8,024 bases of DNA from Candidatus Auribacterota bacterium (GCA_016929035.1 JAFGJP010000129.1:1-8024); one strand, 5' to 3'; shown: positions 1 through 6,383, counted from the stretch's first letter. Notes: a model not told the origin generated them from the sequence alone. Numbers and translations: made by a program.

Positions 1-1659
1 ATTTGTTTTTGGATCTGCCTTTTAGTTTTTCTTGCTTCTTTTCCGCTCAGCCCTGCGGAAGCCGGATTCCGTCTCCGGTTTGTTGAAGTCGACGTTATTC
101 TTGATGCAGACGGGAAGGCCGAGATCTCTTATACAGTCAGATGGGACTGCCGTCAGGCCAGCTTTCATGGATTCTACTTTGAAGGCTTCATGGAAGACCC
201 TGTCTTTGACAAGGAAAAGTGTTTTGCCGTGGACGACAGGGGGAACAGATATCCGATTGATATCATCCGCCTCAGCCGGAAAAAATACGACATCATCCTT
301 TCCGACGGGTGCTCTTTTCAGAATGGAGAGATCACATACATATTCCGCTATGCGGCAGACCTTGAGGAAAGCGGAAACGTCACGCTCACAGAAGGCCCTC
401 AGGGGCGCCTGGCTGTTTTTAACTGGGCGCCCGTGCAGTGGGATGATGCCATGGACCATCAGGCCGTCACGGTCTATTATCCGATAAGCCTTGCCTCTCC
501 CTCTGTCAGGGAGGACGATCTTTCCAAAGTCATGTTCATGACGGAAAAGTTCGTGAACGAAAGATATCTCATCGATTATTCAACGGTCAGGGGCCTTAGC
601 GGAGAGAACGTCCTCGCGATAAAATTTTTCAGAAAGAACCTCGGCCGGCGCTATCACTTCCAGATACAGACTTATGCGGATGCGTCATTTTTCCGTCTGA
701 AGACTATGGCTCCCAGTCATCTTTTCGGGAGAACAGATGATAAGAAAAGGGCCAAAGAAAAATATATCCTCAACAGGTATTTTCCGGGCAGCGTTTTTTC
801 CCGCCTCAGGCTTTCGCCGACAGGTTTTATTGGAATTGGTCTTTCAACTTTTCTTTTCTTCGGTCTTTTTCCGTTCTTTATCATGACAAGGAAGCACCAC
901 TCGATGCTCGTTGCTCAGGAAGGCCTTGAAAAGGTAAGGTGGGACGGAGACGAATGGGTACCTCCGAAGATCCAGGTCAGCACCTTCAGGAAAAAAGGCA
1001 AGATAAGCAAAGCCCTTGACCCGGTCGAGGCCGGATTTCTTCTTGATATACCTCTTTCGACTCTTATTGCAGCGATGTTAAAAAGCATGGAGCGAAAAGG
1101 CCTTATTATCATCCGGAGCCTTGAGCCGCTCCGCGTGGAGAAGGTGCCTCTTGGCCCGGCCAGCAATAATGTTTACGAAAACATGCTGGCTATGGCCATT
1201 GAACCTGACGGCGTGATCTCAGAGCATGGCATCAAAGAGATGTTCAATGCTCTGGCATCGGGCATTGAGCAGAAGATGTGGGACTGCGATCTTAAAGCCA
1301 CAAAAGAATATTATAAAGGCAAGATGATGCCTGCTCCGTCAGAGGAAAGCGAAACTCTCCCGCAGAATATGTACTGGCATTCTTATCACCATTATTATTC
1401 CAGTGATAAACGCCAGACAAAAGATGACTTCAGTGAAAAAGTCAAAAGAGATATCGGAAACAGGTTCCCGGACATGAGTAAAGGTTTTTCGGGGTTCAGG
1501 ACCTCGGCAATGTGCTATGAAGGGCCGTTCCTTCAGAACGTCTGCCACGACGCGTGTCACTCGGCCTGCCATTCAGCGTGTCATTCAGCCTGTCATTCCG
1601 CATGTCACTCGGCCTGCCACGGGGCCTGTCATGGAGCCTGTGTCAGCAGTGGACACTGA
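1..1659 (+). CDS. DUF2207-like membrane protein with Cys/His repeat tail (5' partial)
   Basis: The frame is open from the first base, so the gene starts just left of the window. An ATG at 190 is internal: the codons before it encode a hydrophobic signal-peptide core ending near SPAEAG (visible residues 1-22), then a beta-rich segment. Order of parts in visible residues: export signal; extracytoplasmic domain to about 270 resembling DUF2207; one membrane helix at about 275-294 (GFIGIGLSTFLFFGLFPFF) followed by basic TRKHH; a cytoplasmic segment at about 319-370 (PVEAGFLLDIPLSTLIAAML) resembling the helical part of DUF2207 proteins; a His/Tyr-rich patch; and a tail at 515-547 of CHDA, CHSA and CHGA units with nine Cys in CX3C spacing. 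The family has no assigned biochemical role that I know. The tail should be cytosolic and so reachable by the radical SAM enzyme encoded 53 nt downstream. The DUF2207 assignment is by eye. Confidence 0.85.
   Translation: MCFWICLLVFLASFPLSPAEAGFRLRFVEVDVILDADGKAEISYTVRWDCRQASFHGFYFEGFMEDPVFDKEKCFAVDDRGNRYPIDIIRLSRKKYDIILSDGCSFQNGEITYIFRYAADLEESGNVTLTEGPQGRLAVFNWAPVQWDDAMDHQAVTVYYPISLASPSVREDDLSKVMFMTEKFVNERYLIDYSTVRGLSGENVLAIKFFRKNLGRRYHFQIQTYADASFFRLKTMAPSHLFGRTDDKKRAKEKYILNRYFPGSVFSRLRLSPTGFIGIGLSTFLFFGLFPFFIMTRKHHSMLVAQEGLEKVRWDGDEWVPPKIQVSTFRKKGKISKALDPVEAGFLLDIPLSTLIAAMLKSMERKGLIIIRSLEPLRVEKVPLGPASNNVYENMLAMAIEPDGVISEHGIKEMFNALASGIEQKMWDCDLKATKEYYKGKMMPAPSEESETLPQNMYWHSYHHYYSSDKRQTKDDFSEKVKRDIGNRFPDMSKGFSGFRTSAMCYEGPFLQNVCHDACHSACHSACHSACHSACHSACHGACHGACVSSGH
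1543..1641 (+). repeat. 12-bp tandem repeat encoding (Cys-His-Ser/Gly-Ala)n
   Basis: Eight 12-nt units followed by a ninth Cys codon lie in frame at the 3' end of the first gene. Each unit begins with a Cys codon (TGC or TGT) and a His codon (CAC or CAT), then Asp, Ser or Gly, then Ala. Synonymous positions differ from unit to unit: Ser is TCG, TCA or TCC, and Ala is GCG, GCC or GCA. The peptide pattern is therefore conserved more strictly than the DNA. The tract ends six codons before the stop. Confidence 0.95.
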
Positions 1660-1700
1660 CAGGCGATAAAAAGTAAGGGCTAAAGAGCTTAAAAAAATTT

Positions 1701-1705
1701 AGGGA
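1701..1705 (+). promoter_or_regulatory. Ribosome binding site selecting the GTG start at 1713
   Basis: AGGGA lies 7 nt upstream of a GTG codon. No in-frame ATG offers a comparable site, and starting at GTG gives a complete PqqD-like N-terminal domain. Confidence 0.65.
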
Positions 1706-1712
1706 TATAAAA

Positions 1713-3044
1713 GTGGGATATGCAGAAAACATCAGATGGGTCGATGAATATGTGAAGAACATAGCTCCTTATGTCTTTGTCAGGGAAGCGGACAGCCTTC
1801 TGATAAAGATACCCAATGAAGCCTACAAGCTTAACAGTCAGGGGATGATGGTTGTGAAGCATATTCTTTCAGGAAAAAGCGTTGTTGATATCGTGAACAG
1901 CTACGGCGGACGCGAGGAAGAAGTCGCGAGGGACATCCACTTTTTTTTCTGCGATCTTAAGGCCCTCATGAAAGGCTGCTACAGGGAGAAAGAAGAGAGG
2001 GAAGCTATAGAAAAAGTTCCTTTTGAAATCCCTTATAACACTCTTCCAGTGCTTAGCGAGATTGCTTTGACTTACCGGTGTAATCTTGCGTGCTCTTTCT
2101 GCTACGCGTCATGCGGATGCAAAAAAGACGAAGATCATGAAGAGATGACCACTGATCAGGTCAAAGAAGTTTTAAGGATCATCAGATATGAAGCTGAGGT
2201 GCCGTCTGTAAGCTTTACAGGAGGGGAGCCGCTCTTAAGAGTAGACCTTTTTGATATCGTCTCATTTGCAAAAGAGCTGGGCATGTGGACCAACTTGATC
2301 ACGAACGGAGTGCTGGCAGATAAAAAGAAAGTGAAAGAGCTGAAGAAAGTCGGTCTTGATTCAGCGCAGGTCAGCCTGGAATCCGGCATTGCCGGCGTTC
2401 ACGATATGATTGTGGGAAGAGGCGGTGCTTTTGAAAGAACGATTTGCGGCCTCAGGAACTTCAGGGATGAAAATATCCGCGTCCACACGAATACGACAGT
2501 TACAGGCATGAACAAATCAAGCCTTCGCTCTATACTTGATGTTGTGAAACGCGAAGAGATGGGAAAATTCTCGATGAACATGCTGATGCCTGCCGGCTCT
2601 GCTATAGATCGTCAGGATGAGCTTCTTGTTACATATTCAGAGATAGGCGGCATTGTCATGGACATAGCGGAGAGGGCCCGTTCCATGGAACTTGAATTCA
2701 TGTGGTATTCGCCCACGCCTGTCTGCATTTTTAATCCCATTGTGAACGGTCTTGGCAACAAGGCATGCGCCGCCTGCGACGGGCTTCTCAGCGTGGCGCC
2801 TGACGGCCAGGTGCTCCCGTGCTCAAGCTATCCTCGCCCAATGGGCAGCCTTCTTGAAAAAAAGACAAGTTTCAAAGAACTATGGAAGAGCGAAGATTTC
2901 CGCTTCTTCCAGGAAAAGCGTTATGCTCATGCAAAGTGCAGGGACTGCGGTCATCTTGCTTTCTGCCAGGGCGGATGCCCGCTCTACTGGGACCAGGTCG
3001 GGTACCAGGAGCTGATGGAGGAAAAAAATGGGATTCTTTCCTGA
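1713..3044 (+). CDS. Radical SAM/SPASM peptide-modifying enzyme with PqqD-like N-terminus
   Basis: This 443-aa cytosolic protein starts at GTG. Residues of about 20-90 resemble a PqqD-type peptide-binding (RRE) domain, including LNSQGMMVVKHILSGKSVVDIV. The radical SAM core carries CX3CX2C (Cys123, Cys127, Cys130) for the SAM-cleaving 4Fe-4S cluster and the GGEP motif at 170-173. Two further Cys (134, 136) follow the cluster motif closely. The C-terminal SPASM domain has Cys355-x10-Gly-x4-Cys370, then Cys409-x2-Cys412-x5-Cys418-x3-Cys422, which matches the family signature for auxiliary clusters. The usual last single Cys is absent, and Cys352 is a spare candidate ligand. Proteins with this architecture typically install thioether or other radical crosslinks on ribosomal peptides, or act on protein side chains. 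The gene follows a membrane protein with a Cys/His repeat tail, which I infer to be the substrate. An anaerobic sulfatase maturase is less likely, since no sulfatase is nearby. Confidence 0.93.
   Translation: MGYAENIRWVDEYVKNIAPYVFVREADSLLIKIPNEAYKLNSQGMMVVKHILSGKSVVDIVNSYGGREEEVARDIHFFFCDLKALMKGCYREKEEREAIEKVPFEIPYNTLPVLSEIALTYRCNLACSFCYASCGCKKDEDHEEMTTDQVKEVLRIIRYEAEVPSVSFTGGEPLLRVDLFDIVSFAKELGMWTNLITNGVLADKKKVKELKKVGLDSAQVSLESGIAGVHDMIVGRGGAFERTICGLRNFRDENIRVHTNTTVTGMNKSSLRSILDVVKREEMGKFSMNMLMPAGSAIDRQDELLVTYSEIGGIVMDIAERARSMELEFMWYSPTPVCIFNPIVNGLGNKACAACDGLLSVAPDGQVLPCSSYPRPMGSLLEKKTSFKELWKSEDFRFFQEKRYAHAKCRDCGHLAFCQGGCPLYWDQVGYQELMEEKNGILS
3017..3021 (+). promoter_or_regulatory. Ribosome binding site for the overlapping third gene
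   Basis: GGAGG lies 6 nt before the ATG at 3028, inside the 3' end of the radical SAM gene. The two reading frames overlap by 17 nt, so translation is probably coupled. Confidence 0.8.
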
Positions 3045-3993
3045 CCCCCGGAGACAGGGGGACATCAAATTTGTTTTCTGGAAAAAGCTTCCTTACAAAA
3101 CGCGCATGATGTTTATCGGAGCTTTTCTGGTAGCAGGTATCCTGACTCAGCTTTTTCTGAGTTTCTATGTTGGGATCATTCTTTTCATCATGGCGAGCGC
3201 TCTTGGTATTGTCAGAGGCTATCATCATAATCCGAGAGTACGGATCTCCGTAGCCGAGTGGCACCAGGTAACGCCTGATGAGTTCAACAAAGTCATTGTC
3301 CGGCAGAAACAGCTCGCAAGATGGGATACAGACATGTTCGACATCACGAACTTTCTCGGTTGTTTCTGTTTTGTTTTCCTTGCCGGATTATTCTTTTTTA
3401 TGGCTCTTTTTATCGGGAAAAGATTCGGGGATCAGGGCATCATTTACTGGGCCGTAGACGCTTTTATTCTTTTTGTGCCGCAGTGGCTGTCAGGAGTTAA
3501 GTCTTATCTGAAAAAAGACAAGCTGATCATCAAAATAAAGCTTCTTCAGGAGATCATGAAGACCCTAGCTGACCCGAGCGACGTGCAGGTGCTTCCCATG
3601 ATGTCCACATCCGAGGCAGGAAAAGACAAGAGGGTGCCGATTGACGCGCGCCTGATGATAAGGCTTCTCGGCGCTCCAAAAGACTTTATGGGCGTGCAGG
3701 TGCAGGTTTCCATCAACACGGTTCAGGGGCATCACTACCCGTATCTCTACTGCGTGCTTATTGCCAAAGAAAAAAAGGGGTATTTCAAATCTTACAGGTC
3801 GCTTAAAACAAGATCCATGAAGTTTCTTGTCTTTGAAGAAACCCACTCTGAGGATGTTGATGTTCTTGTCATCCGTCAGAAAACTACAAGGACATCAGGC
3901 TACCATACAAAAACAGGCGCGGCTGTCGCTATCGTTCTCCATTCTCTTGCTGTCGCCAGGGGGCTGATCAAGCAGAACCTAGAGAAAAAATAG
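3028..3993 (+). CDS. Unknown four-helix membrane protein, coupled to the radical SAM gene
   Basis: I do not recognise this 321-aa protein. It begins with a short polar stretch, then two adjacent hydrophobic helices at about 27-46 and 47-64, a polar loop of about 45 residues, and two more helices at about 109-130 and 137-157. The remaining 160 or so residues are soluble and mixed alpha/beta, with basic patches and no Cys motif. An even helix number with a short basic N-terminus suggests both ends are cytoplasmic. The start is well supported by GGAGG 6 nt upstream. The 17-nt overlap with the radical SAM gene argues for a shared job, such as a membrane platform, transporter or chaperone for the modified tail protein. 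That role is inference from context only. Confidence 0.85.
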   Translation: MGFFPDPRRQGDIKFVFWKKLPYKTRMMFIGAFLVAGILTQLFLSFYVGIILFIMASALGIVRGYHHNPRVRISVAEWHQVTPDEFNKVIVRQKQLARWDTDMFDITNFLGCFCFVFLAGLFFFMALFIGKRFGDQGIIYWAVDAFILFVPQWLSGVKSYLKKDKLIIKIKLLQEIMKTLADPSDVQVLPMMSTSEAGKDKRVPIDARLMIRLLGAPKDFMGVQVQVSINTVQGHHYPYLYCVLIAKEKKGYFKSYRSLKTRSMKFLVFEETHSEDVDVLVIRQKTTRTSGYHTKTGAAVAIVLHSLAVARGLIKQNLEKK

Positions 3994-4144
3994 TTAAAGT
4001 GTTAAGAAGCGCTACGCACGATAATTTTAAAGTCTACCGCAGAGAACGCAGAGGAGAAAGAGTTTGCTATGAAGGGCATGAAGGTTCGCCATTCATGGGG
4101 AAGGTTCTGGGCTAATTATAAAAAAAGCCATAGGACCAGTAAGG

Positions 4145-4216
4145 AATATTTCATTTTTGATTCTTTTTGCATTAATGATTGATGTTTACGTTAATAGTTA
4201 ATCAAAAGAAAATATT
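4145..4216. repeat. Imperfect AT-rich inverted repeat
   Basis: The left arm AATATTTCATTTTTGATT (4145-4162) is nearly the reverse complement of the right arm AATCAAAAGAAAATATT (4200-4216), with small internal differences. The AT-rich centre is 37 nt. It could be a decayed small element or a weak stem. Confidence 0.4.
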
Positions 4217-4233
4217 TAATCGATTCGCGAACT

Positions 4234-4278
4234 CCCCGGCTACTTGTCCTGAGCGAAGTCGAAGGATTTAAGCCAGGG
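4234..4278. repeat. Stem element containing the TCCTGAGCGAAGTCGAAGGA sequence
   Basis: CCCCGGCT (4234-4241) pairs with AGCCAGGG (4271-4278) apart from one mismatch. Inside it, TCCT (4247-4250) pairs with AGGA (4263-4266) around GAGCGAAGTCGA. The inner sequence matches one I recall as widespread in intergenic regions of unrelated bacteria. Its function is unknown to me. Confidence 0.5.
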
Positions 4279-4296
4279 ATGAAAGCGCAGAAGATT

Positions 4297-4356
4297 ATCC
4301 CGCTGAGTGCCGCAAAAATGTCGAAGAGATTTTTGCGATAGGTTATGAAGCGGGGT
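4297..4356. repeat. Two-tier stem-loop
   Basis: ATCCCGCT (4297-4304) pairs with AGCGGGGT (4349-4356) over 8 bp including one G-U. Inside it CGCAAAAAT (4311-4319) pairs perfectly with ATTTTTGCG (4329-4337) around a 9-nt loop. No T-run follows directly, so it is not an ordinary terminator. Confidence 0.5.
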
Positions 4357-4368
4357 CTTTTATAGAGA

Positions 4369-4418
4369 CTCCGGGCTTTTCCGCATTAAGCGGATCCACC
4401 TCAGGTGGAAGCCCAGAG
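4369..4418. repeat. Three-way-junction element
   Basis: CTC-C-GGGCTT (4369-4378) pairs with AAGCCC-A-GAG (4409-4418) through one mismatch. It encloses two perfect hairpins: CCGC-ATTAA-GCGG (4381-4393) and CCACC-TCA-GGTGG (4396-4408). It ends about 15 bases before the riboswitch promoter. Confidence 0.5.
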
Positions 4419-4433
4419 AGATTCATTTAATCA

Positions 4434-4462
4434 TTTACTTTCCAGGTTGAAAGAGCTATAGT
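4434..4462 (+). promoter_or_regulatory. Predicted sigma-70 promoter for the riboswitch-trkH transcript
   Basis: TTTACT (4434-4439) and TATAGT (4457-4462) are separated by 17 nt. Transcription would begin near 4469, just before the riboswitch aptamer. The -35 box is a poor match and the -10 box is good. Confidence 0.5.
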
Positions 4463-4469
4463 TAGTTGA

Positions 4470-4620
4470 AATATACGCTTAACTCTCTATTTATAACTTA
4501 TGGATAGAGAGGCGGAGGAACCAAATCAGTCTTTAATGACTAGGGGTGAGTTTCTTCAATGAAGAATAGGGTTGCCCGGCCCGAACCCGACAGCTAACTT
4601 CGTAAGCGCGGAAGGGAGGA
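4470..4620 (+). ncRNA. c-di-AMP riboswitch (ydaO/yuaA type)
   Basis: The conserved core of this aptamer class is visible in order: CGCTTAA at 4476, a hairpin CTCTCTAT/ATAGAGAG (4483-4490 with 4504-4511), GCGGAGGAACCA, a short AGTC/GACT hairpin, AGGGGTGAG, a TTCTTC/GAAGAA hairpin (4552-4557 with 4561-4566), TAGGGTTGCC, CCGAACCCGACAGCTAAC, and CGTAAGCG. CGCTTA (4476-4481) pairs with TAAGCG (4603-4608) to close the structure. The class binds cyclic di-AMP and usually turns off potassium-uptake or cell-wall genes. Here an intrinsic terminator and a potassium transporter gene follow directly, so repression by premature termination is the likely mechanism. I could not identify the competing antiterminator pairing. 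Confidence 0.93.
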
Positions 4621-4621
4621 T

Positions 4622-4654
4622 ATACCAGAGGTGTGTATTCTCTGGTATTTTTTT
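4622..4654 (+). terminator. Riboswitch-controlled intrinsic terminator
   Basis: ATACCAGAG (4622-4630) pairs perfectly with CTCTGGTAT (4640-4648) over 9 bp, with a 9-nt loop and a T-run at 4648-4654. It lies between the c-di-AMP aptamer and the first ATG of the transporter, as expected of an expression platform. Confidence 0.85.
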
Positions 4655-6109
4655 ATGCAGAAGAAGTTTGTTGTTAATTTTATATCAAGAATACTTTTTC
4701 TTGTTTCTTTGTTTTTGATATTACCACTTCTGTGGTCTTTTACTGATCCCTCATTTCATCTTGAAATAGAAGCTTTCAGTTTTACCATCCTGCTGGGTTT
4801 GCTTTCCTCATCAATTTTTCTTTCTTTTTTTAAAGTCGAAAAGATACGAATTGTCCATGCTTCTGCCAAAGATGCACTGTCCGTAGTCGGGTTAAGCTGG
4901 ATCGTTCTGTCACTTTTGGGAGCGACCCCTTTGTTCATAACCGGTGTAGTCCCGTCATATACAGATGCGGTTTTTGAGATCGTCAGTGGATTTACTACAA
5001 CAGGAGCAAGTATTTTTAACGATGTGGAGATTTTGCCAAGAGGAATTCTCTTCTGGAGAAGTCTGACACACTGGCTGGGAGGCCTTGGAGTGATTGCTCT
5101 TTTTATTGCACTTTTCCCTAGTCTCGGAGTGACATCTATGCGCCTGTATAATCTGGAAGCTTCAGGACTGGATTACAATAAACCTGATCCGTTGATAAGA
5201 AGAACAGCCGCTATGCTGTGGAAGATATATGTTTTCTTGACTGTTGTTTCAGTTTTATTGCTTTACGCCTGCGGTATGCCATTATTTGACGCTTTATGTC
5301 ATGCATTCGGCGCAATTGCGACAGGCGGGTTTTCAACACAAAATGCGAGCATAGGCGCTTATGGAGCAAATATTCAATGGATCATCATCGTTATCATGAT
5401 CCTGGGTGGAATCAATTTCTCTCTTTATATAGGCCTCTTTCATGGCCGTATTAAAAGATTTTTTCAGGATGAAGAATTTCGTTTATATCTATTTCTCTTA
5501 CTTGCAGCTTCTGGAATCTGTCTATTATTGTTATCGTCAAATGGCGATTTTTTAAATAATGTCCGGCCAGCTGTTTTTCAGGTAGTTTCTCTGATGACAG
5601 CCACAGGTTTTGCTACAGCTGATTTTAATCTATGGCCGTACGCGACCCATGCTGTTTTTCTATTGCTGATGTTTATTGGCGGCTGTGCAGGCTCGACAAG
5701 CGGAGGATTCAAAGTTGTAAGAACACTTCTTTCTTTTAAAAAAATGCTGAAAACAATCCAGCAGGCGATTTATCCTCATTCATTGACAAGTGTTCGACTG
5801 GATGGTGTTCCTCTTCAGGATAACATTGTTTTTTCTATAATGGTGTATTTTATTCTTTATTTTACAACTTTTGTTTTCGGTGTTTTCTCCATTCTATTGT
5901 TTGATTCATGCGACATCACAACAGCTGTCAGTGCCTCGATCTCTGCTTTAAGCAGTGTCGGCCCGGGGTTGGGCAGGGTAGGACCGGCCCTCAATTATGC
6001 ATGGATGTCTATCCCTAGCAAATGGACATTGATTTTTCTCATGCTTGCCGGCCGGCTGGAGCTCTTTGCGATTTTTGTTTTATTTATCCCGGCAACATGG
6101 AGGAAGTAG
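4655..6109 (+). CDS. trkH: TrkH/KtrB-family potassium transporter membrane subunit
   Basis: This 484-aa inner-membrane protein forms the potassium pathway of a Trk/Ktr system. The four selectivity-filter loops are recognisable: TTTGAS (Gly117), ATGGFST (Gly224), TATGFAT (Gly318) and SSVGPGLG (Gly436). The GGCAGSTSGGFK segment typical of the family is also present. Length is normal. The gating partner TrkA/KtrA is not in the window. The start is uncertain. ATG 4655 follows the terminator T-run with no good nearby ribosome site, whereas GTG 4631 in the same frame sits 11 nt after GGAGG (4615-4619) but lies in the terminator loop and adds eight residues. I chose ATG because it leaves the expression platform untranslated. 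Control by c-di-AMP through the leader fits established potassium homeostasis. KtrB rather than TrkH naming cannot be excluded. It looks more AT-rich at third codon positions than the first three genes. Confidence 0.93.
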   Translation: MQKKFVVNFISRILFLVSLFLILPLLWSFTDPSFHLEIEAFSFTILLGLLSSSIFLSFFKVEKIRIVHASAKDALSVVGLSWIVLSLLGATPLFITGVVPSYTDAVFEIVSGFTTTGASIFNDVEILPRGILFWRSLTHWLGGLGVIALFIALFPSLGVTSMRLYNLEASGLDYNKPDPLIRRTAAMLWKIYVFLTVVSVLLLYACGMPLFDALCHAFGAIATGGFSTQNASIGAYGANIQWIIIVIMILGGINFSLYIGLFHGRIKRFFQDEEFRLYLFLLLAASGICLLLLSSNGDFLNNVRPAVFQVVSLMTATGFATADFNLWPYATHAVFLLLMFIGGCAGSTSGGFKVVRTLLSFKKMLKTIQQAIYPHSLTSVRLDGVPLQDNIVFSIMVYFILYFTTFVFGVFSILLFDSCDITTAVSASISALSSVGPGLGRVGPALNYAWMSIPSKWTLIFLMLAGRLELFAIFVLFIPATWRK

Positions 6110-6168
6110 ATTTATAAACAAAGACAAAAAGTATTTGATAAGATCTGTGGCAAAAACTCAACTAACCT

Positions 6169-6196
6169 GGATGTTTCATAAAAACATGAAATATCC
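6169..6196. repeat. AT-rich hairpin 60 nt downstream of trkH
   Basis: GGATGTTTCAT (6169-6179) pairs with ATGAAATATCC (6186-6196) over 11 bp including one G-U on the + strand, with loop AAAAAC. It is the first of three AAACATG-containing units and is followed by a GCCC-GAA-GGGC hairpin (6197-6207). It may terminate trkH, but no T-run follows at once. Confidence 0.5.
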
Positions 6197-6212
6197 GCCC
6201 GAAGGGCCGGTC

Positions 6213-6256
6213 GTTTAAATTGTTTACGATTTAAACATGCTGCCGGGGTATGCCCG
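6213..6256. repeat. Second repeat unit: AT palindrome plus GC hairpin
   Basis: GTTTAAAT (6213-6220) pairs with ATTTAAAC (6229-6236). AAACATGCT follows, then CGGG-GTATG-CCCG (6244-6256). A T-run at 6265-6271 lies slightly downstream, so the GC hairpin might act as a weak terminator. Confidence 0.5.
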
Positions 6257-6267
6257 TTTCATTCTTT

Positions 6268-6352
6268 TTTTCAATTAAACATGCTCGTCCGCTTTTTAGC
6301 GGTAAATATACGGGCCAAAAACCAAGTCCTCGCCCTTTTATTTAATTGAAAA
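6268..6352. repeat. Third repeat unit enclosed by a 12-bp inverted repeat
   Basis: TTTTCAATTAAA (6268-6279) is the exact reverse complement of TTTAATTGAAAA (6341-6352). Inside are AAACATGCT, identical to the second unit (TTAAACATGCT at 6231 and 6275), and a hairpin CCGC-TTTTTA-GCGG (6289-6302). The right arm contains the -35 box of the mreB promoter. Confidence 0.6.
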
Positions 6353-6374
6353 GACGGTTATTTTCTGCTATAAT
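6346..6374 (+). promoter_or_regulatory. Strong predicted sigma-70 promoter for mreB-rnk
   Basis: TTGAAA (6346-6351) and a perfect TATAAT (6369-6374) are separated by 17 nt, the optimal spacing. Transcription would start near 6381, giving a 5' leader of about 147 nt before the mreB ATG. Confidence 0.75.
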
Positions 6375-6383
6375 AATCATACA

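Larger units (their letters stand above)
3994..4433. other. Gene-free stretch rich in inverted repeats
   Basis: I see no credible gene in these 440 bases. Near the left end are two adjacent 9-mers, CGCAGAGAA and CGCAGAGGA (4038-4055), of a kind I recall as dispersed intergenic sequence in several bacteria. An imperfect AT-rich inverted repeat spans 4145-4216. Three compact stem elements follow at 4234-4278, 4297-4356 and 4369-4418. A frame open from 4272 to 4430 has no convincing start. No clear terminator for the upstream operon was found. Confidence 0.6.

Noticed and set aside
32..487. Alternative-frame open frame over the first gene
   Set aside because: Its protein shows no recognisable family and it lies within the well-supported frame of the DUF2207-like gene.
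1543..1641. Cys/His repeats as c-type heme sites
   Set aside because: The spacing is CX3C with His after every Cys and each Cys shared by neighbouring units, not separate CXXCH motifs, and the tail is predicted to be cytoplasmic.
1641..1661. Hairpin TGTCAG/CTGACA across the stop codon of the first gene as a terminator
   Set aside because: The stem is only 6 bp, no T-run follows, and the downstream gene appears to be in the same operon.
4272..4430. Open frame of about 52 codons ending SPERFI as a small gene
   Set aside because: It has no convincing start codon or ribosome site, and most of its length is occupied by perfect inverted repeats.
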